Shown piece after piece: positions 53,031 to 63,837 of a DNA stretch of 64,000 nucleotides (its first letter is position 1; each line of letters starts with the position of its first letter). The stretch spans positions 372,001 to 436,000 of the forward strand of contig NZ_CP159253.1 in the NCBI RefSeq assembly GCF_040438645.1, written 5' to 3'. Both the position numbers and the translations under genes were made by a program. Source of the DNA: Mesorhizobium sp. WSM2240 (lineage in GTDB: Bacteria; Pseudomonadota; Alphaproteobacteria; Rhizobiales; Rhizobiaceae). The notes beneath the pieces were generated by a model, which was not told the origin of the DNA, ran no database searches, and saw only the letters and a program-made list of their open reading frames with translations.

Positions 53031-53931
53031 CGGCCAGGCCGGGCCGGGGGTCTTCCGTCTGCCGCCATCCATCGTCTGCCAGCGCCGAAGAATCACAAAT
53101 CTGCTCGGCAAACAGGCCCTGCCAGTCTTCGCCGCGCCCGGCAAGCCTTGCAGCCTCCTTGAGCAGACCGGCTGGAACGGGCAGCAGACGCGCGGGCCTG
53201 TCCAGCCCTGCGCGGAAGGCGGTGAATATCTCGTCTGTGCTCACCGGATAGCGGTCGCTCGCCAGATAGATCTGCCGGATTTGCGCCATGCGGAGCAGGT
53301 CGACCGCCGCCGCGGCCAATGCCTCCACCGAGAGCAAGGACCGACGGTTGCGAAGGGCTCCGAAAGGGAGAGGATAGTGGGTATCGGCCAAGCGAAGCAT
53401 CTTTGCGAGATTTCCCTTCATGCCTGCCCCATAGACCGGCGGCAGGCGAAGGATCGAAAGCCTGGAGGCGTTCGGAAAGTGCGTCAGCGCTGCCAGTTCC
53501 GCGGCCCGCTTGGACCGCCCATAGGCGCAGGTAGGTTGGGCAGGCGTTTCCGGCGTCAATATGCCGTCGAAACCGGCCCCGGCGACAGCACGTATCGAAG
53601 ACATGAGCAGAAACCGGCCCGAAACCACGTGAGCTGCGGCTTCGGCAAATCGCGCTGTCAGCTCCGCATTCGCCTGCATAAATTCGGATTCCGGCGTTTG
53701 GGCCGAACCATTGGTGAGACCTGCGCCGTGCACGACGTGATCGGCGCCGTTGAGAACACGCTCGAACTCACCGAGCGAAGCGGCGGAATCTGGGAGGGTG
53801 GCAGTCTCGACACCTTCCTCCCAATTGCCGGCCGTTCGCGAGATCGCCCGAACGGAAAAACCGGCGTCGCGCAGATGCCGCACGACCCTTCGCCCGACGA
53901 ACCCGCTTGCTCCCGTTACCGCAACCAGCAT
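52996..53931 (-). CDS. NAD-dependent epimerase/dehydratase family protein
   Basis: A 311-residue extended SDR. GASGFVGRRVVRHL is the nucleotide motif, MSSIRAVAG holds the catalytic Ser and YGRSKRAAE the Tyr/Lys pair. RLPPVYGAGMKGNLAKMLRL is usual in nucleotide-sugar 4-epimerases or WbpV-like enzymes. Probably modifies a sugar for the adjacent polysaccharide genes. It is followed on the minus strand by the ligase-like gene. Confidence 0.9.
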   Translation of the reverse strand: MLVAVTGASGFVGRRVVRHLRDAGFSVRAISRTAGNWEEGVETATLPDSAASLGEFERVLNGADHVVHGAGLTNGSAQTPESEFMQANAELTARFAEAAAHVVSGRFLLMSSIRAVAGAGFDGILTPETPAQPTCAYGRSKRAAELAALTHFPNASRLSILRLPPVYGAGMKGNLAKMLRLADTHYPLPFGALRNRRSLLSVEALAAAAVDLLRMAQIRQIYLASDRYPVSTDEIFTAFRAGLDRPARLLPVPAGLLKEAARLAGRGEDWQGLFAEQICDSSALADDGWRQTEDPRPGLADAARDFQKSKS

Positions 53932-53939
53932 TCGCGCGG

Positions 53940-55259
53940 CTATTGCTCGCGGAAGGCGCGCGTGAATGAGTCGGCGAGCGGCTGCAGAAGATATTCGACG
54001 AAGGTCCGTTCGCCCGTTCTGATAAAGGTTTCGACCGGCATACCTGGATAGATCTGGTCGGCGCTAATCTCGGGGGGCAGGTTTTCGGTGATCTTCAGCC
54101 GAGCCGTATAGTAGGGCAAGCCATTGGTTTCATCGATCAGGCGGTCTGCCGATACGTAGAAGACGGTGCCCGGCACCTGCGGCGTGGTGCGCGCGTTGAG
54201 CGCGGAAAAGAGCATGCTGGCTTCCTGGCCGACCCGCAGCAGGTCGATGTCCTGCGGGCGCACCTGCGCCTCGATGATCAGTTCGCGAGTGGTCGGCAGC
54301 ATCTGGATCATCGGCTCACCCGCCCGGATCACGCTGCCGGGCGCGGTGTAGACGGTTCTGATGACGATGCCGTCGGCAGGCGCCCTGATGACCGTGCGTT
54401 CAAGTACCGACTGGGCCGCGCGTACCTGCTCTTCCAGATCGGCGATCGAGGCGCGAACGGTGTTGAGTTCGCTTACCGCCTGTTCGACCCGCGTTGTGGT
54501 CAGCCGTTCGGTCTGCTGGCGCGCTTCAACGATCTGGGTCGCCGAACTCGCTATCTGGGACTGAAGTGCGCCGACCTGGCCGATGAGTTCGGCCTCGCTG
54601 CGCAGCAGCGCCGTATATTCCGACCGGTTGGTCAGCCCCTTTTCCAGCAGCTCTTTCTTGCGGTTCACCTCCTCTCGCACGATGGCCAGCTGATCCACGC
54701 CCGCCTTTTTTTGGGCGTTCAGGCCTTCGATGGCTTCCTTGAGAGCGGCGACGCGCTGGGCGAGTATCTCGAGTTCCGCCCTGTAGCGGGCGAGGCGGGC
54801 TGTGAATTCCTTCTGCTGCTCGCTCACGATCGCCAGATGTTCCATCTTGTTTCCCGGCGCCGAGAAGCTGTCGGGCATGGAAAAGTTTTCCGCGCCGTCT
54901 CGCTGGGCCTCGAGCCGCCATCCTTTGGCCTGGAGGGCGACCATTTGTTTGATCAGGCGATTGAGTTGCGCTTCGGCGACCGTGGAATCGAGCACGATGA
55001 CCGGTTCGCCGGCACGGACGCGTTCGCCCTCGCGGATCAGGATCTCGCGGATGATCCCTCCTTCGAGGTGCTGGATGTTGATGTTCTGGCCGGCGGCTGC
55101 AACGATTCCGGGCGCGATCGCGGCTCCCGCGAGCGGTGCGGTCGCTGCCCAGAAACCGAAGCCGCCGACGAACGCCGCGATGGTCAGATAGCCCGCCGCG
55201 GAAATCCTGCCGGTGCGTGTCGACACCCGCTGGCGCCAGTCTGTGATCTTCTCGGTCAT
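53940..55259 (-). CDS. HlyD family type I secretion periplasmic adaptor
   Basis: A 439-residue membrane fusion protein. One N-terminal helix ([20 protein letters not shown]) anchors it; a lipoyl half-motif [20 protein letters not shown] precedes a long coiled coil (about 95-290), and the returning strand and beta-barrel contain [20 protein letters not shown]. It bridges the ABC transporter to an outer-membrane TolC. PrsE-like by layout. The ATG at 55259 starts 34 bases after the ABC gene ends, so the two form an operon. No TolC gene is in the window. Confidence 0.93.
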   Translation of the reverse strand: MTEKITDWRQRVSTRTGRISAAGYLTIAAFVGGFGFWAATAPLAGAAIAPGIVAAAGQNINIQHLEGGIIREILIREGERVRAGEPVIVLDSTVAEAQLNRLIKQMVALQAKGWRLEAQRDGAENFSMPDSFSAPGNKMEHLAIVSEQQKEFTARLARYRAELEILAQRVAALKEAIEGLNAQKKAGVDQLAIVREEVNRKKELLEKGLTNRSEYTALLRSEAELIGQVGALQSQIASSATQIVEARQQTERLTTTRVEQAVSELNTVRASIADLEEQVRAAQSVLERTVIRAPADGIVIRTVYTAPGSVIRAGEPMIQMLPTTRELIIEAQVRPQDIDLLRVGQEASMLFSALNARTTPQVPGTVFYVSADRLIDETNGLPYYTARLKITENLPPEISADQIYPGMPVETFIRTGERTFVEYLLQPLADSFTRAFREQ

Positions 55260-55293
55260 TTCCACTCCACGGCCCGGCTCGATCCCCACTGGA

Positions 55294-57042
55294 TTACCCG
55301 ACCGAAACCCGCACGGACTCGCCCGTGTCGCTGCGAGCTGTCGCTGGCTGGGTTTCGGGTGCCTTCTGCGGTCCTTGCGTCAGGCGCTGCAATACGTCCT
55401 TTGCAGGTCCATAAAGCTCGATTTGTCCGTCGCGCAACATCAGCACCCGGTCGCATTTGCCTGCGATCGACGGTTTATGGGTGATGATCACAACCGTTCG
55501 CTTGCGCGCGCGCGCCTCGAGGATCGACTTTTCCAGCGCCTGCTCGCCTTCCGCGTCCAGGTTGGCGTTCGGTTCATCGAGGACGATGAGCTTGGGATCG
55601 CCATAGAAAGCCCGGGCAAGCCCGATGCGCTGCTTTTCGCCGCCGGATAGCCGTACACCGACCGGGCCAATCTCGGTCGCGTAGCCGGCCTTCTGGCGCA
55701 GAATCAACTCGTGAACTTGTGCGCGCTGCGCCGCCGCGACGATCTCCTCGTCGACCGCCTGCGGGTCGAACCGGGAGATGTTCTGGGCGATGGTGCCGGG
55801 AAACAGCTCCACATCCTGGGGCAAATAGCCAAGATGGCTTCCAAGTTCGTCCGCGTCCCAGTTTTTGATATCGGCGCCGTCCAGGCGGATTACTCCGGAT
55901 CGCGGTATGATCGCGCCGACGATCAGTCGGGCCAGCGTGGATTTCCCGGCCTGACTGGGTCCGATCAGGGCTACCGTTTCGCCAGCCTCGATCTTGAAGC
56001 TGATGCGCTTGATGAGCGGCGGAGCGCCCGGATCCGAATCCGGAACGAAATAGATGATTTGGTCGGCGGCAAGCGCACCCTTCGGCTCAGGCAGCGACAC
56101 GTGTTCGCGCGCTGCGGCTGCGGCCGCTGTTCCGCGGGCAAGCGCCTTCAGCCTTTGCCAGGCGCGCTGCGTATCGACTATCTGGCGCCATCCGCCGATG
56201 ATCTGGTCGAGCGGCTGCAGGGCGCGACCGGAAATGATCGATGAGGCGAAGATCATGCCCGCCGTCATCTGCCCGTCCAGCACCAGATAGGCGCCGATGC
56301 CGAGGATGGCGATCTGGAGCACCATCCGGATGGTGCGCGACAGGCCGCTGTAGAAGGCATTGGTCTTATTCACCTTATCCGATGCGGCGAGCGAATCGGC
56401 AAACCGGTTGCCCCACAAATCGAGGATGTTCGACGACATGCCGAGAGCCCTGACCGTCTCGAAATTGCGGGCAAATGACTGCGCGGAGCTCATCGTCGAA
56501 ACCAGCGTTTCGCTTGCCGCCCGGCCGCTACGGCTGGTTGCCGCTTGGTTGAGGATGGCGACCGCGATCATCAATACCGCGCCGACAACGGTGATGACGA
56601 AGAGCAATGGATGAATGAAGTAAAGAAGGACTATGAACAGCGGCGCAAAGGGAAGATCGAACAGAAAGAACAGCGCGCGCGAGGACACGAAGCTCCTCAC
56701 TGTCGCAAGGTCGCGAAGCGGCTGGACATCGCCGAGGCCCGCACGTGGCCCATTCATCGAGGCCAGGAACATGTCCGACCCGATCACCGTGTCCAGCTTC
56801 GACGCAACGCGACCGGCATATTGCGCGCGGAAAACTTCGAGAAGCCCCAGCACAATCAGGGAGGCAAGTGCGAAGAGCGAAATATAGACCAGCGTATCCA
56901 TGCTGGACGAAGGGAGCACGCGGTCATAGATCTGTAGCAGATACAGCGGAAAGACAAGCAAAAGCAGGTTCGCCGCCGCCGAGAAAATACCGATCTCGAC
57001 GATGCTCTTCAAGAAATATCGTTTGGTGTCAGCTGAAAACAT
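55294..57042 (-). CDS. Type I secretion system permease/ATPase (PrsD-like)
   Basis: A 582-residue ABC exporter half-transporter: six membrane helices in the first 300 residues ([20 protein letters not shown] onwards), then the ATPase with Walker [10 protein letters not shown] near 362, the Q loop [12 protein letters not shown], signature [14 protein letters not shown] near 465, Walker [13 protein letters not shown], and the H-loop VVIITHKPS. It drives one-step export of RTX or glycine-rich proteins. No C39-like N-terminal domain. The RTX genes at 57.6-61.6 kb are the obvious cargo. Confidence 0.94.
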   Translation of the reverse strand: MFSADTKRYFLKSIVEIGIFSAAANLLLLVFPLYLLQIYDRVLPSSSMDTLVYISLFALASLIVLGLLEVFRAQYAGRVASKLDTVIGSDMFLASMNGPRAGLGDVQPLRDLATVRSFVSSRALFFLFDLPFAPLFIVLLYFIHPLLFVITVVGAVLMIAVAILNQAATSRSGRAASETLVSTMSSAQSFARNFETVRALGMSSNILDLWGNRFADSLAASDKVNKTNAFYSGLSRTIRMVLQIAILGIGAYLVLDGQMTAGMIFASSIISGRALQPLDQIIGGWRQIVDTQRAWQRLKALARGTAAAAAAREHVSLPEPKGALAADQIIYFVPDSDPGAPPLIKRISFKIEAGETVALIGPSQAGKSTLARLIVGAIIPRSGVIRLDGADIKNWDADELGSHLGYLPQDVELFPGTIAQNISRFDPQAVDEEIVAAAQRAQVHELILRQKAGYATEIGPVGVRLSGGEKQRIGLARAFYGDPKLIVLDEPNANLDAEGEQALEKSILEARARKRTVVIITHKPSIAGKCDRVLMLRDGQIELYGPAKDVLQRLTQGPQKAPETQPATARSDTGESVRVSVG

Positions 57043-57119
57043 CCCTGCCGCCTTTCAGCTATAACTAATACAGAATAATTTGATGCTTCGCCATAGGGCG
57101 TCCTCCAAGTAGTAACAGA

Positions 57120-57410
57120 TCAGCGATCCGCAATCTCCGCCAGCCTCTTTTTGGCCTCCCCGGCAAGCGGTGAGTCCGGATGCCGGGCGATGAAAAGCCG
57201 ATAGGCCGCAGCCGTGTCGCTGGCCTGCGCCGCTTCATATTCTTCCTGGACGGCAATATCGGGGTCGCGAGGCGGGAGCATGATCTTGTCCTCATTGGAA
57301 ACGGAGTTGCCGCTGGAGCCGCCGGCAATCCCGGGCGTTGGAGAGGGCAAAACGTTCGCGCAAGCGCATGTCAGAACCAAAAGACAGGCACCCGTTTTCG
57401 AAATCGTCAT
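57120..57410 (-). CDS. Small exported protein, possible lipoprotein
   Basis: A 96-residue protein. The N-terminus MTISKTGACLLVLTCACANV is signal-like with cysteines at about 17 and 19, but neither gives an ideal lipobox. A proline-rich spacer is followed by a helical TPR-like end (AAAYRLFIARHPDSPLAGEA). It sits upstream of the type I secretion genes in the same direction. No family recognised. Confidence 0.6.
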   Translation of the reverse strand: MTISKTGACLLVLTCACANVLPSPTPGIAGGSSGNSVSNEDKIMLPPRDPDIAVQEEYEAAQASDTAAAYRLFIARHPDSPLAGEAKKRLAEIADR

Positions 57411-57632
57411 CTCACCGCCTCGCAATCCAGCCATTTTGCAGCACAGGAATGAGTTCGGCTTGACACGAAGCAGTCACATCCCGGATATCCAATTTGTTTG
57501 CGCACTCTTACGCCGCTGCGTTGCGCGATGCTCCTAAATATTCGATACCCGAATCAAGGGTTTCGCGCGGATGCGGTTGTCCGTGCGCTCAGCAGCATCG
57601 CTGCTTGCTGAGGAGAGGCAGGGGCAGAAATC

Positions 57633-59887
57633 ATGACGACTGTAATCAGCGCGGTTACGACCGGCGACACCTATATTGACGGCGTTCTCTACGGCACGCA
57701 ATGGAGCGGGCCAATCACCTACAGCTTCGCCGACAGTTTCGCCGATTTCGGCGTCGGCTATTCGCACACGGTCGGCGGGTTCCAGCAGGTCAGCGCGACC
57801 CAGATGAACGCGATTCAGTCGATTCTGGAGGGAACGACCGTTTCGGGGCACGCCGCTGTTCACCTTCGGCTCATTTGAACAGGTGGCCAATCTGGACATT
57901 TCGCTGGCGGCCAATCCAGCGGGCGCATCGGACCTGACGATCGGCCAGACGAATCTTTTCGATGGATCCAATCTTCCGACCGCGCGCGTCGCAGATTTTC
58001 CCGAACTCGACCAGCGTGCATCAGGCGGCGACGTCTGGTTCGGCGATGATTACCCGCAATACCGTACGCCCGAGGTCGGAACCTACTCCTGGGCCACGCA
58101 CATCAACGAATTCGGCCATGCCGTCGGCCTCAGCCACGGCCATGATGAAGGCACCCCCGTACCGGGCTTGGTTTCGCCATTCCTCGCGACCGCGATGCGA
58201 TGGAATTCTCTGTCATGACCTATCGAAGCTATATCGGTGACCCGCTGAACGGCGGCTACTCGAACGAGGAATATGGTTTTGCGCAGACGCTGATGATGTA
58301 CGATATCGCGGCGCTGCAGCATCTCTACGGCGCCGATTTCAGCACCAACTCCGGCGATACCGTCTACTCCTGGTCGGCCACGACAGGCGAAATGTCCGTC
58401 AACGGTGTCGGACAGGGCGCGCCGGGCGGCGGCGTCGGCGGCAGCGCCAACCGTGTATTCCTCACCATTTGGGACGGCAATGGCGAGGACACCTACGATT
58501 TCTCCAACTACACGGAGAACGGGCTCATCGATCTCGCGCCCGGCGATTTTCGCGCAGGCGCGACATATTCCGGCACCGGTCTTTACGCCGAGCCGCTCAG
58601 AAACGGCAATCACAGCCGGGCGACCGCGACCGTGCTCGACAGCTTCATCGGCTTTCGCAGCGACGCCAACATCCAGTATTCGCAAACCAATCCGACTGTA
58701 TCGGTGAGCGGCAACGGCGACGGCACGGTTGACTGGTATTCGTTCGACGTACTGGCCCCGGGCCAGGTGGTTGTCGACATCGACGGCTCGCTGGACAGCT
58801 TTATCCGCCTCTACGACAGCCTGGGGAACCAGGTAGCCTTCAATGACGACGCCACGGTCGATCCGGGCAATGCCGATACGCTGCAAAGTTTCATTGCCTT
58901 CACCGTTGCAACTCCCGGCCGCTATTATGTGCAGGTGTTGCTTTACGCGGGTGACGTCGCCATCCCGAACGGCACCAACTACACGCTGAACATAACGCTG
59001 CCCGATCCGGTGGAGACGCCGCCGGCTAGCCAGGGTAACGACGAGCTTTTCGGCGATACGGGAAACGATGCGTTGTTCGGCCAGGGCGGCAACGACCGAC
59101 TGGATGGTGGGGCCGGTGCGGACTCGATGGTTGGCGGCACAGGCGACGACATCTATGTCGTTGACTCGGCCGGCGACACCACGATGGAGAATGCCGGCGA
59201 AGGTACCGACACGGTGCGGTCGTATATCAGCTGGGTGCTGGCCAACAATGTGAGCGGCTGGAGCTGCAAGGCTCAGGCAACCTCAACGGCACCGGCAATG
59301 CGCTGAACAACACGCTGGTCGGCAATTCCGGCAACAACCTGCTCAACGGCGGCGCCGGTGCGGACACCATGGTGGGCGGCGGCGGGGATGACACCTACAT
59401 CGTAGCTGCGGTAGGCGACATTACCACCGAGAATGCCGGCGAAGGCACTGACACGGTGCGGTCCTACATCAACTGGATGCTGGGCGCCAATGTCGAGCAG
59501 CTTGAGCTGCTGGGAACGGGCAACCTCAACGGTACCGGCAATGCATTGAACAACACGCTGGTCGGCAATTCCGGCAATAATGTGCTCAATGGCGGCGCGG
59601 GCGACGACATGCGCGGCGGAGCGGGCAACGACATTTATGTGGTAGCCGCCGCCGGCGACGTGACCGCCGAAGATCCTAGCCAGGGCACCGATACCGTGCG
59701 CTCCTACATCAATTGGACGCTGGGCGCCAATGTCGAGCAGCTTGAGCTGCTGGGAACGGGCAACCTCAACGGCACCGGCAACAGCTTAAACAACACGCTG
59801 GTCGGCGATTCCGGCGCCAACAGCCTGAGCGGCGGTGATGGATGGCAGGGGCTCCGGTCCGGCCATCGGGAGGTGGAGCATGTCTAA
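57633..59887 (+). pseudogene. Serralysin-like M10 metallopeptidase with RTX repeats, frameshifted
   Basis: Pieces in different frames spell one protein. The start MTTVISAVTTGDTYIDGVLY leads to a shift at a G-run (57845-57848). The protease core then carries NEFGHAVGLSHGHDEG (58105 onward), where Asn replaces the first zinc His of HExxHxxGxxH. A second shift near 58185 leads to the Met-turn SVMTYRSYIGDP and the domain down to LPDPVETPP. A single-base loss near 59251 (GTGAGCGG for GTCGAGCGG) shifts into the RTX repeats, and the last frame ends abruptly at 59887. Secretion would have used the adjacent type I system. Catalysis is doubly excluded unless the shifts are sequencing errors. Confidence 0.8.
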
Positions 59888-60137
59888 CGCCGTTCGGAAT
59901 CAATCCCTCGCTTTCGGATTTGAAACAGAAAGTCTCTCCTTTCTGCTTGGAGTTAAGTCTGGCTGGCGGCAGTTCGGAATTCATGGGGCAGTAAAGCGAA
60001 GCGCGAGTACCTGTTAGGGTTCGTGCCTTCTCTCCTGCTAGGTATCCCCTTTGCCTACGAATTGACAGGACCATCATTCGAAATAACCGCGATGCGACTA
60101 GGCGCATCCGGGAATTCTTCATTCAGAGAGGTGTACC

Positions 60138-61605
60138 ATGCCTTCAACTCCCGTCACCTGGCGTGAGGATTTCATCGCCAACATCAACCCGAACGGATTC
60201 CAGAGCGACCCGTCATCACGCAGCTCACCAGCGGTCATATCCTTGTCGTCTGAACCGACAGCGACAATTCGAGCGTGCCGGGCTTTCCGGCAGGCACCGA
60301 CATCATCGGCCGCATTTTCGATTCCCTCGGCAACCCGGTCACAGTCGAATTCCGGCTTAACACCTTCAACACGATAGACACGGAATTCAATCCGAGCATC
60401 ACGGCGCTCGCCAATGGCGGGTTCGCGGTCGTGTATGATGAGTCTGGCGCTTTCACCGATCTCAACATCGAAACCTATCCGATCGCTTTGTTGTCGCGGC
60501 GGCCGGCGACCAGACGATCGAACTTGCCGGCGAAGGCACCGACACGGTCGTTACGTTCATCAACTGGACGCTGGCCAACAATATCGAGCGGCTGGAGATG
60601 CAGGGCGCGGGCAACCTTAACGGCACCGGCAATGCGCTGAACAACACGCTGGTCGGCAATTCCGGCAACAACCTGCTCAACGGCGGGGCCGGCAACGACT
60701 TCATGGTGGGCGGCCTCGGCAACGACATATTCGTCGTCGCCGCAGCGGGCGACAGCACCATCGAGAATGCCGGCGGCGGCACCGACACGGTTCGCTCCTA
60801 CATCGACTGGGTCTTGGCCAACAATGTCGAACGGCTCGAACTGCAGAGCTCTGGCAACATCAACGGCACTGGCAACGCGCTGAACAATACCCTGGTCGGC
60901 AATTCCGGCAACAACCTGCTCAATGGCGGGGCCGGCAACGACTTCATGGTTGGCGGCCTCGGCAACGACATATTCGTCGTCGCCGCAGCGGGCGACAGCA
61001 CCATCGAGAATGCCGGCGGCGGTACGGACACCGTGCGCTCCTATATCAACTGGACGCTGGCCGCCAATGTCGAGCGGCTGGAACTGCAGAGCTCTGGCAA
61101 CATCAATGGTACTGGCAACGCGCTGAACAACACGCTGGTGGGCAATTCCGGCAATAACGTGCTCAGCGGCGGCGGCGGAAACGACTACATGGTCGGCGGC
61201 GCCGGCAACGATACGCTGAACGGCGGGGCCGGCAACGACACGCTGATCGGTGGCGCCGGCAGCGATAGTCTCAATGGCGGCACTGGAAACGATCGGTTCG
61301 ATTTCGATGCCGTTTCCGACAGCCCGGCTGGACCAGCACTTCGCGATTCCATTGTCGGCGGCTTCGCCCACGGCTTCGACCGCATCGATCTCGCGACCAT
61401 CGACGCCAACACTCTCGTCGGCGGCAACCAGGCGTTTTCTTTCATCGGCAGCGCCGCATTTTCGGGCGTGGCCGGCCAGCTTCGCTATACAAATTACAGC
61501 GGCAACGTGATCATCGACGCCGATGTGAACGGGGACGCCGCGGCCGACATGCAGATAACGGTCGCCGGCACCAACTTCATGACAGGCACCGACTTTATTC
61601 TCTGA
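60138..61605 (+). pseudogene. RTX-repeat protein with WTDSD-type N-terminal domain, interrupted
   Basis: Begins MPSTPVTWREDFIANINPNG; a shift near 60210 is needed to reach VITQLTSGHILVV, followed by an in-frame TGA (60251-60253) where TGG (Trp) is expected before TDSDNSSVPGFPAGTDIIGR. The N-domain ends near 60470 and the frame moves again into DRFVVAAAGDQTIELAGEG, from 60481 clean to the stop at 61605. The C-terminus holds Ca2+-binding GGxGNDxL nonapeptides and ends MQITVAGTNFMTGTDFIL, a type I secretion signal-like tail. The 3' part alone from 60598 is open for 335 residues. Confidence 0.75.
60610..61200 (+). repeat. Tandem 243-bp repeats encoding 81-residue RTX modules
   Basis: Two full units (60610-60852, 60853-61095) and a partial third (from 61096), each 243 bases, with stretches identical between units. 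Each unit encodes GNxNGTGNALNNTLVGNSGN, nonapeptide GGAGNDFMVGG, and TIENAGGGTDTVRSYI. Diverged units of the same type fill 59150-59830 in the upstream gene. Confidence 0.85.
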
Positions 61606-61620
61606 AGTCGGCCTTCTCAA

Positions 61621-61649
61621 GAAAGAGCCCGCTTCATGCGGGCTCTTTC
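61621..61649. terminator. Two-way terminator after the RTX gene
   Basis: GAAAGAGCCCGC (61621-61632), loop TTCAT, GCGGGCTCTTTC (61638-61649): a perfect 12-bp stem whose A/T flanks allow termination in both directions, just after the RTX stop at 61605. Confidence 0.8.
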
Positions 61650-61717
61650 CGGCTGCACGACGCGACCGCTTCTGTTATCCAACCCCTCACCTGATAATCG
61701 TTGGACGGAGCGGCGCG

Positions 61718-62284
61718 GTGGCGGCCACGATCGAAAATGTCGAGCTGGTCTATGAAGGCTGGGGACGGTTCCTGCTTGTGCGCATGCGACGCGAAGACGG
61801 CTCCGTTCTGACCCAGCAGCTCGACGATCACGGCGACGGCGTGGCCGTGCTGCCCTACGATCCCGACCGGAAGGTGGTGACGGTGGTGCGGCAGGTCCGG
61901 CCTTCGGCACTCTTCACCGGCAGGGGCGTCATGGTGATCGAGGCGCCGGCCGGGCGGCTCGATACGGACGATCCGGAGGCCTGCGCCAAGCGGGAAGCGC
62001 TCGAGGAGTCCGGCCTCAAGATCGCCGAACTCGAACACATCGGCACGTTCTGGATATCGCCCGCGACGTCGACCGAACGCGCCCATCTCTACCTTGGCCG
62101 CTATTCGGAAGCGGACCGCCTTTCCGACGGCGGCGGGCTGCACGACGAAGGAGAACAGATCATCGTCGAGGAAGTGCCGATCGCAAGGATCCTGGCGATG
62201 GCGGACAGCGGCGAACTGGATGACGTCAAGACGTTTTGCGCCGTCCAGGCGCTCCGCCTCCGTTATCCGGAGATATGCGCATAG
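61718..62284 (+). CDS. Nudix hydrolase (ADP-ribose/GDP-mannose pyrophosphatase-like)
   Basis: A 188-residue Nudix enzyme. The Nudix box is AGRLDTDDPEACAKREALEE and then SGL, a form seen in NudK/NudF-type sugar-nucleotide pyrophosphatases. The N-terminal half contributes VVRQVRPSALFTGRGVMVIE. The start is GTG at 61718 with GGAGCGG upstream. Its neighbour is manC, whose product GDP-mannose is a known NudK substrate; that link is inference. Confidence 0.9.
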   Translation: MAATIENVELVYEGWGRFLLVRMRREDGSVLTQQLDDHGDGVAVLPYDPDRKVVTVVRQVRPSALFTGRGVMVIEAPAGRLDTDDPEACAKREALEESGLKIAELEHIGTFWISPATSTERAHLYLGRYSEADRLSDGGGLHDEGEQIIVEEVPIARILAMADSGELDDVKTFCAVQALRLRYPEICA

Positions 62285-62312
62285 GTTTCTCGCGACGAGC
62301 TTTTTCGCCGCT

Positions 62313-63719
62313 CTATGACCTGCCGTACTGATCCTCGAAGCGAACGATATCGTCCTCGCCCAGATACGACCCCGTCTGAACCTCTATCAATTCAAGCGGA
62401 ATCTTGCCGGGATTTTCCAGCGCGTGAACTTCGCCGAGCGGGATGTAGGTCGACTGGTTCTCGGTGAGGAGGATGATTTCCTCGCCCTTGTAGACCTTCG
62501 CCGTTCCGCGCACGACAACCCAGTGTTCGGCGCGATGGTGGTGCATCTGGACCGAGAGCTTGGCGCCGGGTTTCACCGTAATGCGCTTGACCTGATCGCG
62601 GCCGCCGAAATCGATGGAATCGTAGTGCCCCCAGGGCCGGTAGACTTCGCGATGGTTGATGTGCTCGCTTCGCCCCTTGTCCTTGATCAGGTCGACAATG
62701 TCTTTCACCTTCTGGACCTGATCCTTGTGCGCGATCAGCACCGCGTCCTTGGTCTCGACCACAACGAGATCGCTCACGCCGACAATGGCGACGAGGCGGC
62801 CATCGGCGCGCACAAGGTTGTTGTTGCTGGAAAGGGACAAGACGTCGCCCTTGAATGCGTTTCCGTCGCCGTCACGCTCCTGAACGTCCCACAAAGCGGA
62901 CCAGGAGCCGATATCGCTCCACCTCGCATCGAGCGGGATGACAACGGCGTCGCCGGTTTTCTCCATCACCGCATAGTCGATTGAATCCGCGGGGCAGGCC
63001 ATGAAGGCTTCCGCGTCGACGCGCACGAACTGCATGTCCGGCTCGGTGACGGAAATCGACCGGCTGCAGGCGTCGAAAATTTCAGGCCGGTGGCGCTTCA
63101 GTTCCTCAAGATAGCGGCTGGCGCGGAACATGAACATGCCGCTGTTCCAGTAGTAATCGCCGCTCTTTACATATTTTTCGGCGGTCTGCCGGTCGGGCTT
63201 CTCCTCGAACCGGCCGACGACGAAGCCGCCGTCGGGAAGCTCCTCGCCGCGCAATATATAGCCATACCCCGTCTCGTTGCGGTTCGGCACGATGCCGAAA
63301 GTGACGAGCTTTCCCTGCTCGGCCAGAGGCACGGCTTTTTTGACGCTCTCGCAAAAGCGATCGACATCCAGGATGAAGTGGTCGGCTGCCAGAACGAGCA
63401 GGATCGGGTCGTCGCCATGCCGCGTGGCAAACAGCGCCGCAAGCGCGATTGCCGGAGCCGTATTGCGGCCGACCGGCTCCAGAAGGATCGATGCATTTTC
63501 CCGGCCGATCAGCCGCATCTGTTCGGCCGCCAGGAAACGATGCTCCTCATTGCATATCAGCAGCGGCGATTCAGCGCCCAATCCGTCGAGCCGGATTGCA
63601 GTATCCTGCAAGAGCGTCCGTTCTCCGGTGAGTGCATGAAATTGCTTGGGGTAAAGCTGGCGCGAAAGCGGCCAAAGTCTTGAGCCGGACCCACCAGCCA
63701 TGATTACCGGTAGAAACAC
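62313..63719 (-). CDS. manC: Mannose-1-phosphate guanylyltransferase / mannose-6-phosphate isomerase
   Basis: A 468-residue bifunctional enzyme. The N-terminal pyrophosphorylase has [24 protein letters not shown] in two parts, [16 protein letters not shown] and [15 protein letters not shown]. The C-terminal cupin-type isomerase has [34 protein letters not shown] and [20 protein letters not shown] with the metal histidines. It makes GDP-mannose for polysaccharide. The GTG at 63719 after GAGAGGGGG is the best start; an ATG eight codons upstream also works. Confidence 0.94.
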   Translation of the reverse strand: MFLPVIMAGGSGSRLWPLSRQLYPKQFHALTGERTLLQDTAIRLDGLGAESPLLICNEEHRFLAAEQMRLIGRENASILLEPVGRNTAPAIALAALFATRHGDDPILLVLAADHFILDVDRFCESVKKAVPLAEQGKLVTFGIVPNRNETGYGYILRGEELPDGGFVVGRFEEKPDRQTAEKYVKSGDYYWNSGMFMFRASRYLEELKRHRPEIFDACSRSISVTEPDMQFVRVDAEAFMACPADSIDYAVMEKTGDAVVIPLDARWSDIGSWSALWDVQERDGDGNAFKGDVLSLSSNNNLVRADGRLVAIVGVSDLVVVETKDAVLIAHKDQVQKVKDIVDLIKDKGRSEHINHREVYRPWGHYDSIDFGGRDQVKRITVKPGAKLSVQMHHHRAEHWVVVRGTAKVYKGEEIILLTENQSTYIPLGEVHALENPGKIPLELIEVQTGSYLGEDDIVRFEDQYGRS

Positions 63720-63837
63720 GGAACCCCCTCTCTCTGCCCTCATTCTAACTCGCCGGGTCACCTAATTGAAATGCGGCCGCGATGGCAAACACAATTTCGG
63801 GCAGGCACTTGCAGGCGTGCCGGCTCAAGGTCCGACT

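Noticed and set aside
59150..61200. CRISPR-like array
   Set aside because: The repeats are 243-base coding modules with Ca2+-binding nonapeptides, not short repeats with spacers.
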